Assembly (NCBI GenBank): GCA_965115815.1
Contig: OZ220465.1
Coordinates: 806,001-870,000, forward strand
Length of the DNA stretch: 64,000 nucleotides
Source: VXPW01 sp965115815
Lineage (GTDB): Bacteria; Pseudomonadota; Alphaproteobacteria; TMED109
Direction of reading: 5' to 3'
Part shown: in pieces, positions 34,826-43,969 of the stretch
Layout of the letters: the number at the start of each line of letters is the position of its first letter
How positions within the stretch are numbered: position 1 is the first letter of the stretch
The notes under the pieces: generated by a model
What the model was told of the DNA's origin: nothing
The model's input: the letters and a program-made list of their open reading frames with translations, nothing else
Databases searched by the model: none
Program-made: the position numbers and the translations under genes

Positions 34826-35340
34826 AGAACCCATACACGTCCGTACGTCTTCTGTTGGGACCCTGGGAGATCTTCAAGCTGTCCCGCCGATCGTGGCGGG
34901 ACCGTGTAGGGAAGGAGAAAACCGAAGCCTAGGACGAACGGCTTGAAGAAGTCGGATGGGGCCGTACGACCTGGGAAGGCGGCGAACAAGGGAGCGTCAG
35001 CTCCTGCGGAGTGGCTGGAGGAAAGGGCCCCAACCAAGGGGAATTCGGGACGCCAAAGCACGCGCCGAACGCAGGGTCGGGTACGCGTGCCTCAGGCGGC
35101 GGACCAGATCCGGAAAGCCGCAAGGTTCGACCGGAAGCGACGGGAGCGCAGGACCGAGAGTTCTGGGTCGCGCGCCACCCTCCGCCGCCCATGGCCGGAT
35201 CCGCGGCTTGCCGTCAAGCACCCGAGGTAGGAGCCGGATGGATGAACGTCCAGGTCCGGATCTGCGCGGGGGGGGTGCGCAGTAATGCGCATTCCTACCG
35301 TAACTGGGGGGAGGGCTCGGCAACGACCCCTCCTACCCGG
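34826..35340 (+). ncRNA. group II intron remnant (3' half, no ORF)
   Basis: The sequence tracks 61246-61724 closely, including GAGCCGGATGGAT, a TGAACG-type loop and CCGGATCTG of domain V. It then shows a second 3' end, CTCGGCAACGACCCCTCCTA, like that at 12778. The 5' third is missing. The downstream flank is the 3' part of an IS66 transposase gene in antisense. Confidence 0.65.
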
Positions 35341-36919
35341 CGCCTCGGCACCATGCGGTTGCGTGGAGCATGGTGCGGAACCATCCGGACCCCTTGATCT
35401 TGACCTTGGTCATTCGGATCTTCGGTTCTCCGGCATGGTGGGTGAAGCTGACGTCGGGGTCCTTCATGAAGCGGAGGACGGACGTCTCGTGTTTCCCGAG
35501 ACGTTCATGCAGGTTGTGGGCGTCGGACGTTGCGATGCGTCCCCGGGTTCCTTTCGTCCGCGGCGGGATATCGGGCAGCTCCTTGGCGCCCTGGGTGAGG
35601 AGGGTGCGGTAGCGCGTGCGCACGGCCCGGCGGTCGGTCTCGTTCAAGGCCTTGGATGCGCTCTGGTGGACCCTGTGGCAGACCCCGCGCAGCCGGCTCT
35701 TCATCCATCGCGCCCAGCGGTAGCCGTGGGACTCGACGACGAAGGCCCGTTCGCGCAGCAGGTGGCTGCCGCACCGCGGGTGGCGGCACGGATCGTAGCC
35801 CCTGTATGCAGCCCAGCAGTCGTGGGCTCGGACACCTGGGTAGCGCGGGAGGATGCCGATCTCTTCGATCGCCTCCCGACCGCGCTTGCGGTGCGGGAAC
35901 TTCACGGTCAGGGTCCCGTCGGTGACGACAGGGAGCCATGGGGTCTTGCCGGCGACCCGGAATCCGGTCTCATCGACCTGCACGGCCGGGCGTTGCAGGA
36001 GATGGGCCACGGCGACCTCCTCCCAGGATGCGAGCGCATCCTGAAAGCGCCGGACCTAGCCGAGGCAGGTCGCCTCGGAGAGCTGGATGCCGGAGATCGC
36101 GTGCACGAGCGAGACGGCACGGCGCAGGGACCGCATCTGGGCGATCCGCAGGTTGAGGACCAAGGCCTGGATGCGGACACCGTACTGCACGGGCCCCGGC
36201 ATGAGGTCTGGGAACCGGCCCTGGGTCCGGGCCCGACACTTCGGGCCTTCCTGGATCTCGGCGTCGACGCGGCGCTCGACGACTTCGAACCCGAGGTCGT
36301 AGAGGACGCGGCGCTCCCGATCGACGGGGTCGACGTCGTCGAGAGCGGCGCCGCAAGCGTCGCAGGCATCGACGGTGATCGTCTCCTGGACGGGGGTCGT
36401 GCGCCGGGGGCCGCCCGTCTGCGGGTTCGGCTTCGGGCCCTTGCCGTGGCTCCCGGTGCGCCGCGCGCTCTCGTCCTGGTCCGTCCGGGACGGCGGCAGA
36501 CCGGAGTTCCGACTCGTCGTGCGCGTGGTCTTCTCCAGGAGCACGGCCAGCAGCAGCTGTAGCAGCATCCGCAGGCCGCGGACGAGCGCCTCGCACTCCG
36601 GGGGGACCGTGCCTTGCGTGCGGAGATCCTGGAACCGCTTCTGGAAGGCGTCGACCTCCTGGCGCAGGGAGGTGCCGGCGACGCTCGTCCTCCCAACGCC
36701 TCCACCCCCCGGACGGTCGCCCGCACGGCGAACCGCTCGCCTTCGGGCATCGTCCGATAGCGCCGCGCCGGCGGCGGGCGCGTCAGGATCGCGCCGCCCC
36801 CAAGGAACGCCTCCAGGTACACGTCCTGCGGCGGCCGGGCCGCGACGACCGCCGGGCTCCGACCCGTCGTCGCCTTCGATCCCTACCCTGCCGCCATCCA
36901 CACCTCCGACGCGATCCAC
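35333..36919 (-). pseudogene. IS66-like transposase, one in-frame TAG, C-terminus cut
   Basis: A single frame reads SLRQEVDAFQKRFQDLRTQG, TSRNSGLPPSRTD, a Cys-rich zinc-binding segment (TVDACDACGAAL) and the DDE domain: VQVDETGFRVAGKTPW, VRAHDCWAAYRGYD and AGEPKIRMTKVKIKGSGWFR. TAG at 36056-36058 splits it between TCLG and VRRFQDALASWEEV. The end at 35333 is a TAG supplied by the group II intron's last bases, so the natural C-terminus is gone. The N-terminal ~70 residues before SLRQE are not IS66-like and may be a chimera. Confidence 0.7.
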
Positions 36920-36935
36920 CCCGATGGCCCATCTT
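36861..36935. repeat. 75-bp direct repeat, copy 1
   Basis: Matches 37527-37601 with about six differences, including GCCGCCATCCACACCTCCGA. The two copies bracket the DUF4338 fragment, suggesting either a duplication flanking an insertion or paired element ends. Confidence 0.75.
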
Positions 36936-37346
36936 GTGGTGCCGGTCGACGAAGGCGTTCCCCAGCTGCCGCCCCTCGGGGTCGGGGACCGGCTCGACGC
37001 GAAGCGGGCGCAGTTCCGACCGCGGAGCCACGATCTCCGGCTGCGGGTCGGAGGCCGAGGTCCAGACCGGGGCAGCGGCCCGGTCGCGGACGGGGTCCTC
37101 GCGCACGGGCGGCAACGTCCGGATGCCGTGGCGCTCCAAGGTCTCCAGCATCCCGAGGCCAGCCCCGACCCTGGAGCCGCCCTTCGCTGTCGTCCAGGGA
37201 AGGTGCTCGCAGAGGGTCTTCGCCCGCTCGGTGCGGCGGCAGGGGGAACACCGACCCACGGTCTCCCGGACCTCCGCGATCGGCTGGCGGGTCCGGCGGC
37301 GGCCCGAACAGGGGGTCGACTTCAGGTCGAGGATTCGCGGGTCCAT
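36936..37346 (-). pseudogene. DUF4338 transposase, N-terminal fragment
   Basis: From ATG 37346 it reads MDPRILDLKSTPCSG, VRETVGRCSPCRRTERAKTL, CEHLPWTTAKGGSRVGAGLG, MLETLERHGIRTLPPVRED and LRPLRVEPVPDPEGRQLGNA ending FVDRHH. This is the N-terminal winged-helix part plus the beginning of DUF4338. It is cut exactly where a 75-bp direct repeat begins. No frameshift is visible before the cut. Confidence 0.75.
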
Positions 37347-37526
37347 GGGGATTCCCGCAGCCACGATTCGACGACAGCATGCGAATCGGCGGGCGCTGGT
37401 CAAGCGGTGCGTGGACGACCCGCCCACGCACCGAAACGTCACCTCCTATCCAAGGCTTGCCGGTATGGGAAAACCGCCGTCACCTCGACGCACCTATCCG
37501 AATGCCCTTGCCCCGCCGGGCGATCG

Positions 37527-37601
37527 ACCCGTCGGCGCCGTCGATCCCTACCCGGCCGCCATCCACACCTCCGACGCGGTCCGCCCCGATGGCCCATCTT
37601 G
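37527..37601. repeat. 75-bp direct repeat, copy 2
   Basis: Second copy of 36861-36935 in the same orientation, spaced by 591 bp. Confidence 0.75.
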
Positions 37602-37903
37602 GAGAGGGTCCCTCCTACAACGTCAAGCGCAGATCTCCGGCGGAGGGGAACGGCAGCCCACGGAACCCGCTCCACCGCACCGCATGGCGCGGATCCGCGA
37701 CATCCGCGCGAGGGGCCCGGTCGCGTTGCGGACCCCTCCCCACAAGGCCGGAACGGGGAGCGGAAGCCGAAGATCGACCCACTTCTTGTCAGCCGGACCC
37801 CGTGCATCCGGTCCTTGGCCGCGAGCGAGGGAAAGGGGCACGGAACCATGCCGGATCCGAACCCGTCAGGAAAAACGATTCGTCATCAGTAGGGGGGGGT
37901 GAG
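37602..37903. other. mobile-element debris without a recognisable gene
   Basis: About 300 bp between the direct repeat and the ISNCY target site. It ends with GGGGGGTGAGTAG, the complement of an IS66-type terminus, so an IS66 right end probably lies here and was split by the ISNCY insertion. Confidence 0.5.
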
Positions 37904-37909
37904 TAGATA
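37904..37909. repeat. target duplication TAGATA, left copy
   Basis: TAGATA here and at 39723-39728 flank the ISNCY-type element in the same orientation. Confidence 0.85.
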
Positions 37910-39722
37910 GTGCCCGCACCGAAAATGGTCATTTTGGCGGCCCTTCCGGCGAAATTTCGGGTTGGACCCACCCTCCGGGGCCTCCGGTCGCTCCGTTTCC
38001 AAGGGATTCCTGCCGATTCGCAGCGGCATCCGGGCCCTTCCCACCCAGAATCCGGACGCCAGGGCGAGCGGTTCCGTTCCCGCTCCCGGCGGGCTTCGCG
38101 GACGGGGTGGAGGGGCGCCGCCGTCAGGCGGCGCGTCTTCGTCGTCGTCGGGCTTGGGCCCGGGCCTGTCTCTGCAGCAGCAACCCGATGCGGTGGACAT
38201 GGAAGGCCACCATGGAGAGCGCCACCATCCGCGCAAAACCCTCCGCCCCATACGACAGGACCCGGTCCATGCCGCGCTGCTCGAGATGATTGATGGCGGA
38301 CTCCACGGCCGGATGCTGCCGGCGCATCTCCCGGAACGTCGGGTCGGCGGCCCGTTTCCGGTCGGCCGGACCGAGTTTTCCCTTCTTCGGAAGCACGTTG
38401 TGATCCAGCAGTTCGTCCCGTGCGATCCGGTTGGAGGGACTGTGGAATCCCCGATCGAAGCTGCACAGGCGGAGGTCGGGGAAGCGGGCCTGCGCTTCCC
38501 GGATCATGGGTACGGCATGATCCACGTCTCCGCCTTCCCACAGGATCCGGGAGTGTAGGAGGAAGCCGTGCTGGTCCTCCAGCACGGCCACCGGCACTCC
38601 GAGTTCCACCGGAACCCCGGCCTTGCCCTTCACACACCAGCGCGTGTGCTCCTCGAAGATCGAAAACACCTTCTCTTCCTGCGGGATCTTCTCGCCTTTC
38701 AGCAGGCGGCGGTCCACTTGGTCGAGCTGCCTCCGGGCATGCTTGAGGTACGACTCGATCCGGAGAATCCTGGGGGCTCCGACGCCTTGCTCTCGAAGCG
38801 CAGGAACCGTCGCTTCCGCCCGTCGGACCTCCTCCCAGCAGGCGTCGAGGTACGCCTGGATCGGCCCCGGACGGGCCCGCCGGGTCCGCCGAACCTTCTG
38901 AAAGAGCCGCTGCAGCCTCCGGCTCCGATGCCGCCACTGCCGCCCTCCGGACACCCCCGCCCGCAGGGCTGAGCGGCCCGTCTCGCGCACCAGGCAACGC
39001 ATCGCATCCCACAGCAGGTTGACATCCGTCGGGAAGTGCACATCCGTCTTCACCACGAACGAATCACAGCGGCCCCGCAGGGGCTCCTTCGACGGGCGAC
39101 CGCCCGGGCCGCTCTTCCGCTTCCGCTTCCGCACCAGCGCATGGCCGCTCTCCGCGATCAGCTGCAACACCTCTCCCAGCACGTCCGGCGTCAGCAGGCT
39201 CACGTTGTGTACCACCGTGGGATACCGGTACCGGGTCTCGTCCCAGAAGTTGGAGTGTCCCAGAAACTTCCGAACGGTATGGTGTTGGTTCACCAGCTCG
39301 TGCAGACGATCGAAGTCACACCCTAGGACCTGCTTCAGGAGACCCATCACGAGGATCCTCCACAGCTCCATGCCGGGACGCCCTTTCGTGTGGGACACCT
39401 CGGGAAGGATCCCCTGCTCCAGGATCTCGAACAACCGGGCACGAACCGACCGGTCGGCATACACGTGCCGAAGCCCAAGCAGCAGCGGCGGAATGTCATC
39501 CCGCGAGCTCTCGTCGATCTCGATCTCCTCGATCGCAACCTGACCCAATTCCATCTGCAGGCGAATGACGTTTCGCATGGCAATTCTCGCGAAGATTCCC
39601 GAAAATCCGGCCGATTCTCGACCGCATCGGCCGATTCCCGCATCAAAGCGGGATTCTTCGTCCCCTCTATATCACGATTCCACTTTTAGAGTCAAACCAT
39701 TGTACTTTTTCGGTGCGGGCAC
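37910..39722 (-). mobile_element. complete ISNCY-type insertion sequence
   Basis: A 1813-bp element with inverted repeats GTGCCCGCACCGAAAA (37910) and TTTTCGGTGCGGGCAC (ends 39722), flanked by a 6-bp TAGATA duplication. It carries one uninterrupted transposase gene and is the best-preserved full IS in the window, so it may still be mobile. Confidence 0.88.
38124..39578 (-). CDS. ISNCY-family transposase
   Basis: A 484-residue intact transposase. The N-terminal part has IPPLLLGLRHVYADRSVRAR and GRPGMELWRILVMGLLKQVL. The catalytic candidates are D in FVVKTDVHFPTDVNLLWDAM, D in LRLCSFDRGFHSPSNR and E in RRQHPAVESAINHLEQRGMD. The C-terminus is very Arg-rich. It matches the ISNCY/IS1202-type proteins I recall. 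A truncated N-terminal copy lies at 59640-59990. Start ATG 39578 gives MRNVIRLQMELGQVAIEE, shared by both copies. Confidence 0.85.
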   Translation of the reverse strand: MRNVIRLQMELGQVAIEEIEIDESSRDDIPPLLLGLRHVYADRSVRARLFEILEQGILPEVSHTKGRPGMELWRILVMGLLKQVLGCDFDRLHELVNQHHTVRKFLGHSNFWDETRYRYPTVVHNVSLLTPDVLGEVLQLIAESGHALVRKRKRKSGPGGRPSKEPLRGRCDSFVVKTDVHFPTDVNLLWDAMRCLVRETGRSALRAGVSGGRQWRHRSRRLQRLFQKVRRTRRARPGPIQAYLDACWEEVRRAEATVPALREQGVGAPRILRIESYLKHARRQLDQVDRRLLKGEKIPQEEKVFSIFEEHTRWCVKGKAGVPVELGVPVAVLEDQHGFLLHSRILWEGGDVDHAVPMIREAQARFPDLRLCSFDRGFHSPSNRIARDELLDHNVLPKKGKLGPADRKRAADPTFREMRRQHPAVESAINHLEQRGMDRVLSYGAEGFARMVALSMVAFHVHRIGLLLQRQARAQARRRRRRAA

Positions 39723-39728
39723 TAGATA
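39723..39728. repeat. target duplication TAGATA, right copy
   Basis: Direct repeat of 37904-37909. Confidence 0.85.
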
Positions 39729-39870
39729 CGGACAGGGTTCGGCAGTTCCGGCATCGAGTTCCGATCGGCATGGGTGGCCGCGAGGGCAGGACATCGCCTT
39801 TCGGTCCTGCGCTATGCTCTCGGGCCGGCGCGCTTCGTGGTGAGGCAGCGGCAGGGTTGGGGAGAACATC

Positions 39871-40650
39871 ATGAGCGATCCACGGGGCAGCGGTCCGGAC
39901 GGCCGGACTCCGGTATCGCGCATCGCCCTTCTGGGGTTTGCGGTTGCAGTACTGGCCGCGCTGACGATGATGGCCGCGGCCTTCGGCTATCGATTCGGAC
40001 TGTGGTCGTTCGGATTCGCCTTGCTGACCCTGACCGGTTACGCGGCCTATGCCGCCTTTGCCGGCGGGGTGCTTTCGCTGATCGGATTGGGCCGAAGCCT
40101 GCCGGGCAGTGTTCCGGGCATGATTCTCTCGGGTATCGGGGTGGTCGTGGGCGGCTACAGTTGCCACACGGTGTACCAGCAATGGATCACCGTGAATCGC
40201 GTCCCCTTCATTCACGACATCACCACGGATACTGCGAACCCGCCCGTCTTTGCCGCGGTCGTTGCCGCGCGCGAGGCGGAAGCGGCCAATCCCCACGAGT
40301 ATGCTGGGGATGCGGTCGCCCGGCTGCAGCAATGCGGCTATCCCGACCTCGGTCCTCTGTTCACCGATGCGGATCCGGCCACGGCCTATGGCCGGGCGCT
40401 CGCAGTTGCCGAACGCATGGGGTGGAACATCGTCTCGGCAGAAGCGGCGACGGGCCGGATCGAGGCGACCGACACGTCAACCTGGTACGGTTTCAAGGAC
40501 GATATCGCCATCCGGATCGTCGCGAACGAAAGCGGTACGGGGGCGCGGATCGACGTACGTTCGCTCAGTCGCGTGGGCCGAAGCGATGTCGGGGTCAATG
40601 CGGCGCGGATCTCGGCCTATCTCGGGGAGCTTGGCGGGATGCTCCCGTAG
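39871..40650 (+). CDS. DUF1499 domain-containing membrane protein
   Basis: A 259-residue protein with three N-terminal membrane helices (IALLGFAVAVLAALTMMAAA; FGFALLTLTGYAAYAAFAGG; MILSGIGVVVGGYSCHTVY) followed by DUF1499: VPFIHDITTDTANPPVF, YGRALAVAERMGWNIVSAEA, IEATDTSTWYGFKDDIAIRI and RIDVRSLSRVGRSDVGVNAA. The function of DUF1499 is unknown; it faces the periplasm or cell surface here. GGGGAGAAC lies just before the start. It ends with TAG, one of several intact host genes that use TAG as stop. Confidence 0.85.
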   Translation: MSDPRGSGPDGRTPVSRIALLGFAVAVLAALTMMAAAFGYRFGLWSFGFALLTLTGYAAYAAFAGGVLSLIGLGRSLPGSVPGMILSGIGVVVGGYSCHTVYQQWITVNRVPFIHDITTDTANPPVFAAVVAAREAEAANPHEYAGDAVARLQQCGYPDLGPLFTDADPATAYGRALAVAERMGWNIVSAEAATGRIEATDTSTWYGFKDDIAIRIVANESGTGARIDVRSLSRVGRSDVGVNAARISAYLGELGGMLP

Positions 40651-41136
40651 TCCGCGACGTTGGGTGGACGGCTGGAGACCGAACGCCTTCAGACAGATGG
40701 ATGATGCCTTGATCACGCAATTGGGTGGGCGTGTGCCATGCGCGTGCGGTTCGACCAAGCCGACGACCGGAGGAAGCGCCGGGTCTTCGACGTGTTCGCC
40801 GCATGCCGCGTCCTGACCGTCAAGCGTCGCGCGCGCTCGGAGCCCGATATTCCGGCAATCGGCATCGTCCACCGCGATGAGATTGCGGCCCGGAGCCCGG
40901 AACCTCCACCGGACCGCCCGCCTGCGCACACCGCGTGAATCTCCCGATCCCGAGCCGACCCGCGAAGCCTTCGCCCTCGAGGTCGCACGCCGGGCAGGCT
41001 TCATTCCGGGAACGCGCCCACTCCTGCCGGGAACCGAGAAACCCTGGCAGGGGTACAGACTCCCCCCTCAACTTTGTCGAGCATCACCGAACCATGCGGA
41101 AACTCGCTATGCTGAAAAAGACTGCTTCAACAGTGT
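40651..41136 (+). other. no confident gene; one short frame
   Basis: A 66-codon frame from 40738 (MRVRFDQADDRRKRRVFDVF) has a plausible start but no recognised family. A 16-codon frame (41094-41144) ends in the IS66 target duplication. Neither can be supported as a gene. Confidence 0.35.
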
Positions 41137-41144
41137 CCGGTTGA

Positions 41145-41756
41145 GTAACTGCTCGCCCCTGCGGGCCATGGATCGTGTTTCCTTAGAGCCTGTGCAGGAA
41201 CTATTGAGCGGCCCCGATTCTGGCCGCTCGTGCAAAGTATCGGCGTCACGGAGACCGCCTCGAAAGCAATCTGACAGATGTGGAATGGGCTTGTCTGGTC
41301 CCGATGTACTCGCCAGCCACATCGTAGATGCCAGAATCGGGGCCGCTCAACTTTTCCGTACAGGTTCTTACTGCATTCGGGGGCAAGCATCTTCTCTCGC
41401 CTTCCTCCCTCACCCGCTGCCGGGGACCGGAGGTGCGGGTGCCGATAGGCCAGAACCGGTCCGGTCTTCGGCCGGTCTCCTGTCGCAGCCCGGTCACCGC
41501 AGGACGGGCACCTCGAATCCCGCCTGGGAGCGGGCGCGAAGCGCAAGCCACCCGTGTGGCGCACCCTCGGCCGCCCGCACGTGCACCTATGCGCAAGCCG
41601 GAAGTCCCCCGATCTCCAGTGTATCCAGCGCAACGCACGGAGTTGGACGCGGCGCTACCGGGCGTCATGCCCCAAGGCGAGCGGCGGCGTAGTGTGGGCA
41701 GCGGCCCGGACGGCAGAGACGAAGGGATGGCGGCGGAAGAAGGGGTGAGCAGTTAC
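41145..41756. mobile_element. 612-bp IS66-derived miniature element with 8-bp target duplication
   Basis: Ends GTAACTGCTCGCCCC (41145-41159) and GGGGTGAGCAGTTAC (41742-41756) are inverted with one mismatch, and CCGGTTGA is duplicated exactly at 41137-41144 and 41757-41764. An 8-bp duplication and GTAA ends are typical of IS66. No transposase gene remains inside; it contains an IS5-like miniature element at 41186-41367. Confidence 0.85.
41186..41367 (+). mobile_element. 182-bp IS5-like miniature element, copy 3
   Basis: GAGCCTGTGCAGGAACTATT on the left and CTTTTCCGTACAGGTTC on the right, flanked by TTA on both sides (41183-41185 and 41368-41370), a perfect 3-bp target duplication. Confidence 0.85.
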
Positions 41757-41764
41757 CCGGTTGA

Positions 41765-42911
41765 AAGGTCACTCGCAGGGGTGGACGCTTCGACCGGGTG
41801 CGGGGCTCCCGTACGGGATTGTGTCGTCGCGCCGGGGCCGCTTGGGCGGCATCGGCTGCTTGGCCGCGAGCGGGCCACCCCACGGTGATCCCACGCTGAT
41901 TCCGAGACGCGAAATCCGAGTGCGTTGGGGCTTGCGTCATCACAGATCCCCCCCCCCCTTGATCGCAATTTTTCGCGCCGAGAGGGTCTAATGGAGCCTT
42001 GGCAGCACGATTGCAGCGCGACGCAGACCGAAAAATCTCGCCGGTCGCCGCTGGATTAGCAGCGTGGGATCGTCGTGGGGCCACCCGGCGGCGCGGGATG
42101 CTGCCATCGGAGGGTCGCCGGCGGCCCGCACCGCGCACCGGGAAGCGGCGGGCGACCGCGGCCCCGGCGGGAGCAGGTGATCCGGGCCCTGCAGGACTAC
42201 GACACGGAATTCGAACGGACCCTGCAAGACCGGGGGGGTGCGTGAATCTCGGCGGCGGGGGATCGGGCACCCACGGGCTTCTGCTCGGCGGGCTCGCCCC
42301 CAACGCCACCTATCGCGATGGCGCCGGCCCGCGGGCCGGCACGGGCCCGCCGGCTCGCGGGGTCAAGGCCTGCGATCGTGAAGGCGACATCCGGGGACGG
42401 TCCGAACAGGCCCGGGCACGAAGACCCTCCGCATCCGTTCCTGCGGGCCGCCCGCGTCTCGAGCGCCGGGCCGTCCTCGAGCTCCGCGCCGCCCCCGTCG
42501 AGCTGGTGCCGTCGAAGGCCCGGGACGACCGGACGCCGACACCCAGGTTCGCCGTCTCGGTCCGGGAACGCCGCCCGCCCGACCCTCCGCACCTTCGTGG
42601 TCGATCTTGCCCCGGCGCCGGGTTCCGACCCCGTCCGCGGCAACCTCTCCCGGGAACCGTGAACCTCGGGCAGGCGAGGCGGAAATTCCGGATCGGAATC
42701 GATTTCAGCCAAGCGTGGTACGACAGCGCAGGAACCAGATTTCTTTAACGATGAGGGCCTGAAAGCCCCCAGATCATCAGCCGATGCAAGCAGGATCGAT
42801 GGAATCCCTGTCAGAAATGGTGCAAACGCGTAGTAGAGAATGATCCCGTACTTGTGCATCAGCCGTGTTTTCCTCATCTGTAGTTCCGGGTACGGAGGGG
42901 TCGAGCACTCG
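41765..42911. other. gene-free stretch; possible remnants
   Basis: About 1.1 kb without a supported gene. A plus-strand tail (EQVIRALQDYDTEFERTLQD, stop at about 42244) could be the end of a lost protein. A minus-strand frame from about 42876 begins MRKTRLMHKYGIILYYAFAP, with a signal-peptide-like core, but continues into unconvincing sequence. Confidence 0.4.
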
Positions 42912-42940
42912 TTGACGAAACTGCGACAGTACGCTAGAAT
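42912..42940 (+). promoter_or_regulatory. sigma70-type promoter of the TorF-type porin gene
   Basis: TTGACG (42912-42917) and TAGAAT (42935-42940) with a 17-bp spacer, 110 bp before the start codon. Confidence 0.7.
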
Positions 42941-43050
42941 CAACACCGTAGACATGCTGCAGAAGCCGCGGTTTTCGTCAGGGTGCAGCACGGGTTTCGA
43001 GTCCGCTCGGGCGCACTTCAGGCCGCGATTGCTTGGAAGCGGGGATATGA

Positions 43051-43764
43051 ATGAACAGAACCGTGACGGCCGGCGTCTTCCTCGTGTGCGCCAGCGCGGC
43101 CGTGCCCGGCGTGGCGCACGCGGAGGTGTCCGGCAGCATGAAACTGACCTCCCACTATGCTTTTCAGGGGGGCTCCGAATCGGACGAGAATCCTGCCGTG
43201 CAGGGCAGCTTGCAGTACACCTTGGAACCGTGCCACGTGGGTTTCTGGGCGTCCGGCGCAGACTACGACGGACATGTCGAGATCGATTACGAGGCCGGAT
43301 GCGGAGGGTCGCTGTCGGAGACCCTCGGGTACGGTGTCGATCTGGTCTATCTGACGTATCCGGGCCACACGCACGAGAATCTGGTCGAGGCGCGCTTCAC
43401 CCTGAGCGCCGAGTTGGGCCAGGTGGGAGTGCGGTTTCGACTGGGCCTTCCGAAGTGGAGCGACTATTCGGGCGCAACGAATACGAGCGGACACTACCGT
43501 CCGCAGTTCGGAATCAATGTGCCCCTTGGGGATGCGATCGGTGCGGGCGTGCCGTTGGAATTCTCGGCGACGGTGGGCCGGGACGGCAAGCGAAGGGACT
43601 GCGATGACTACGACTGGTACCACGCGGAGCTCGGTACTTCGGTTCGCGGTCTGGGACTGAGCGTGTTCTGGTCGGACCGCGGCGACCGCGACCCGCGTTG
43701 CAGCGATGGCGTGGTCACCACCGCGGACGGAATTCTCGGGGTGGCGATTTCCCGGAGCTTCTGA
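43051..43764 (+). CDS. TorF family putative porin (TIGR02001-like)
   Basis: A 237-residue outer-membrane-type protein with a clear signal peptide (cleavage after GVAHA, residue 24) and alternating beta-strand pattern: GSMKLTSHYAFQGGSESDEN, HVEIDYEAGCGGSLSETLGY, GVDLVYLTYPG, YDWYHAELGTSVRGLGLSVF. It ends in GVAISRSF, the terminal aromatic expected by the BAM machinery. Family members are predicted porins with unknown substrate. A good promoter lies upstream, and the amidohydrolase gene follows after ~200 bp. Confidence 0.82.
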   Translation: MNRTVTAGVFLVCASAAVPGVAHAEVSGSMKLTSHYAFQGGSESDENPAVQGSLQYTLEPCHVGFWASGADYDGHVEIDYEAGCGGSLSETLGYGVDLVYLTYPGHTHENLVEARFTLSAELGQVGVRFRLGLPKWSDYSGATNTSGHYRPQFGINVPLGDAIGAGVPLEFSATVGRDGKRRDCDDYDWYHAELGTSVRGLGLSVFWSDRGDRDPRCSDGVVTTADGILGVAISRSF

Positions 43765-43969
43765 TGGAACCTCGGGTGGTACGACCGGATCGGGTGCCGG
43801 GTTCCGAATACGGGGATCTGCCGCGGGGCCGGTCCGCGGCCGGGCCCGCCGGAACGGCGAGCGGATGCGGCTCGGGAGGCCGGGACGAGGGCGGGGGCCG
43901 CATCATCGGGTGGACGGGTGCCGCCGGGGAAGGCCGGCCGTGCGACCTGCGCGTGATAAGGAGACCGTG

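Noticed and set aside
898..36058. Reassignment of TAG as a sense codon in this genome
   Set aside because: Several intact host genes end with TAG at the expected family length, so TAG works as a stop here.
36780..36860. Possible DNA adenine methylase scrap (PPQDVYLEAFLGGGAIL on the minus strand)
   Set aside because: Only ~20 residues match and the frame breaks on both sides; too little to call.
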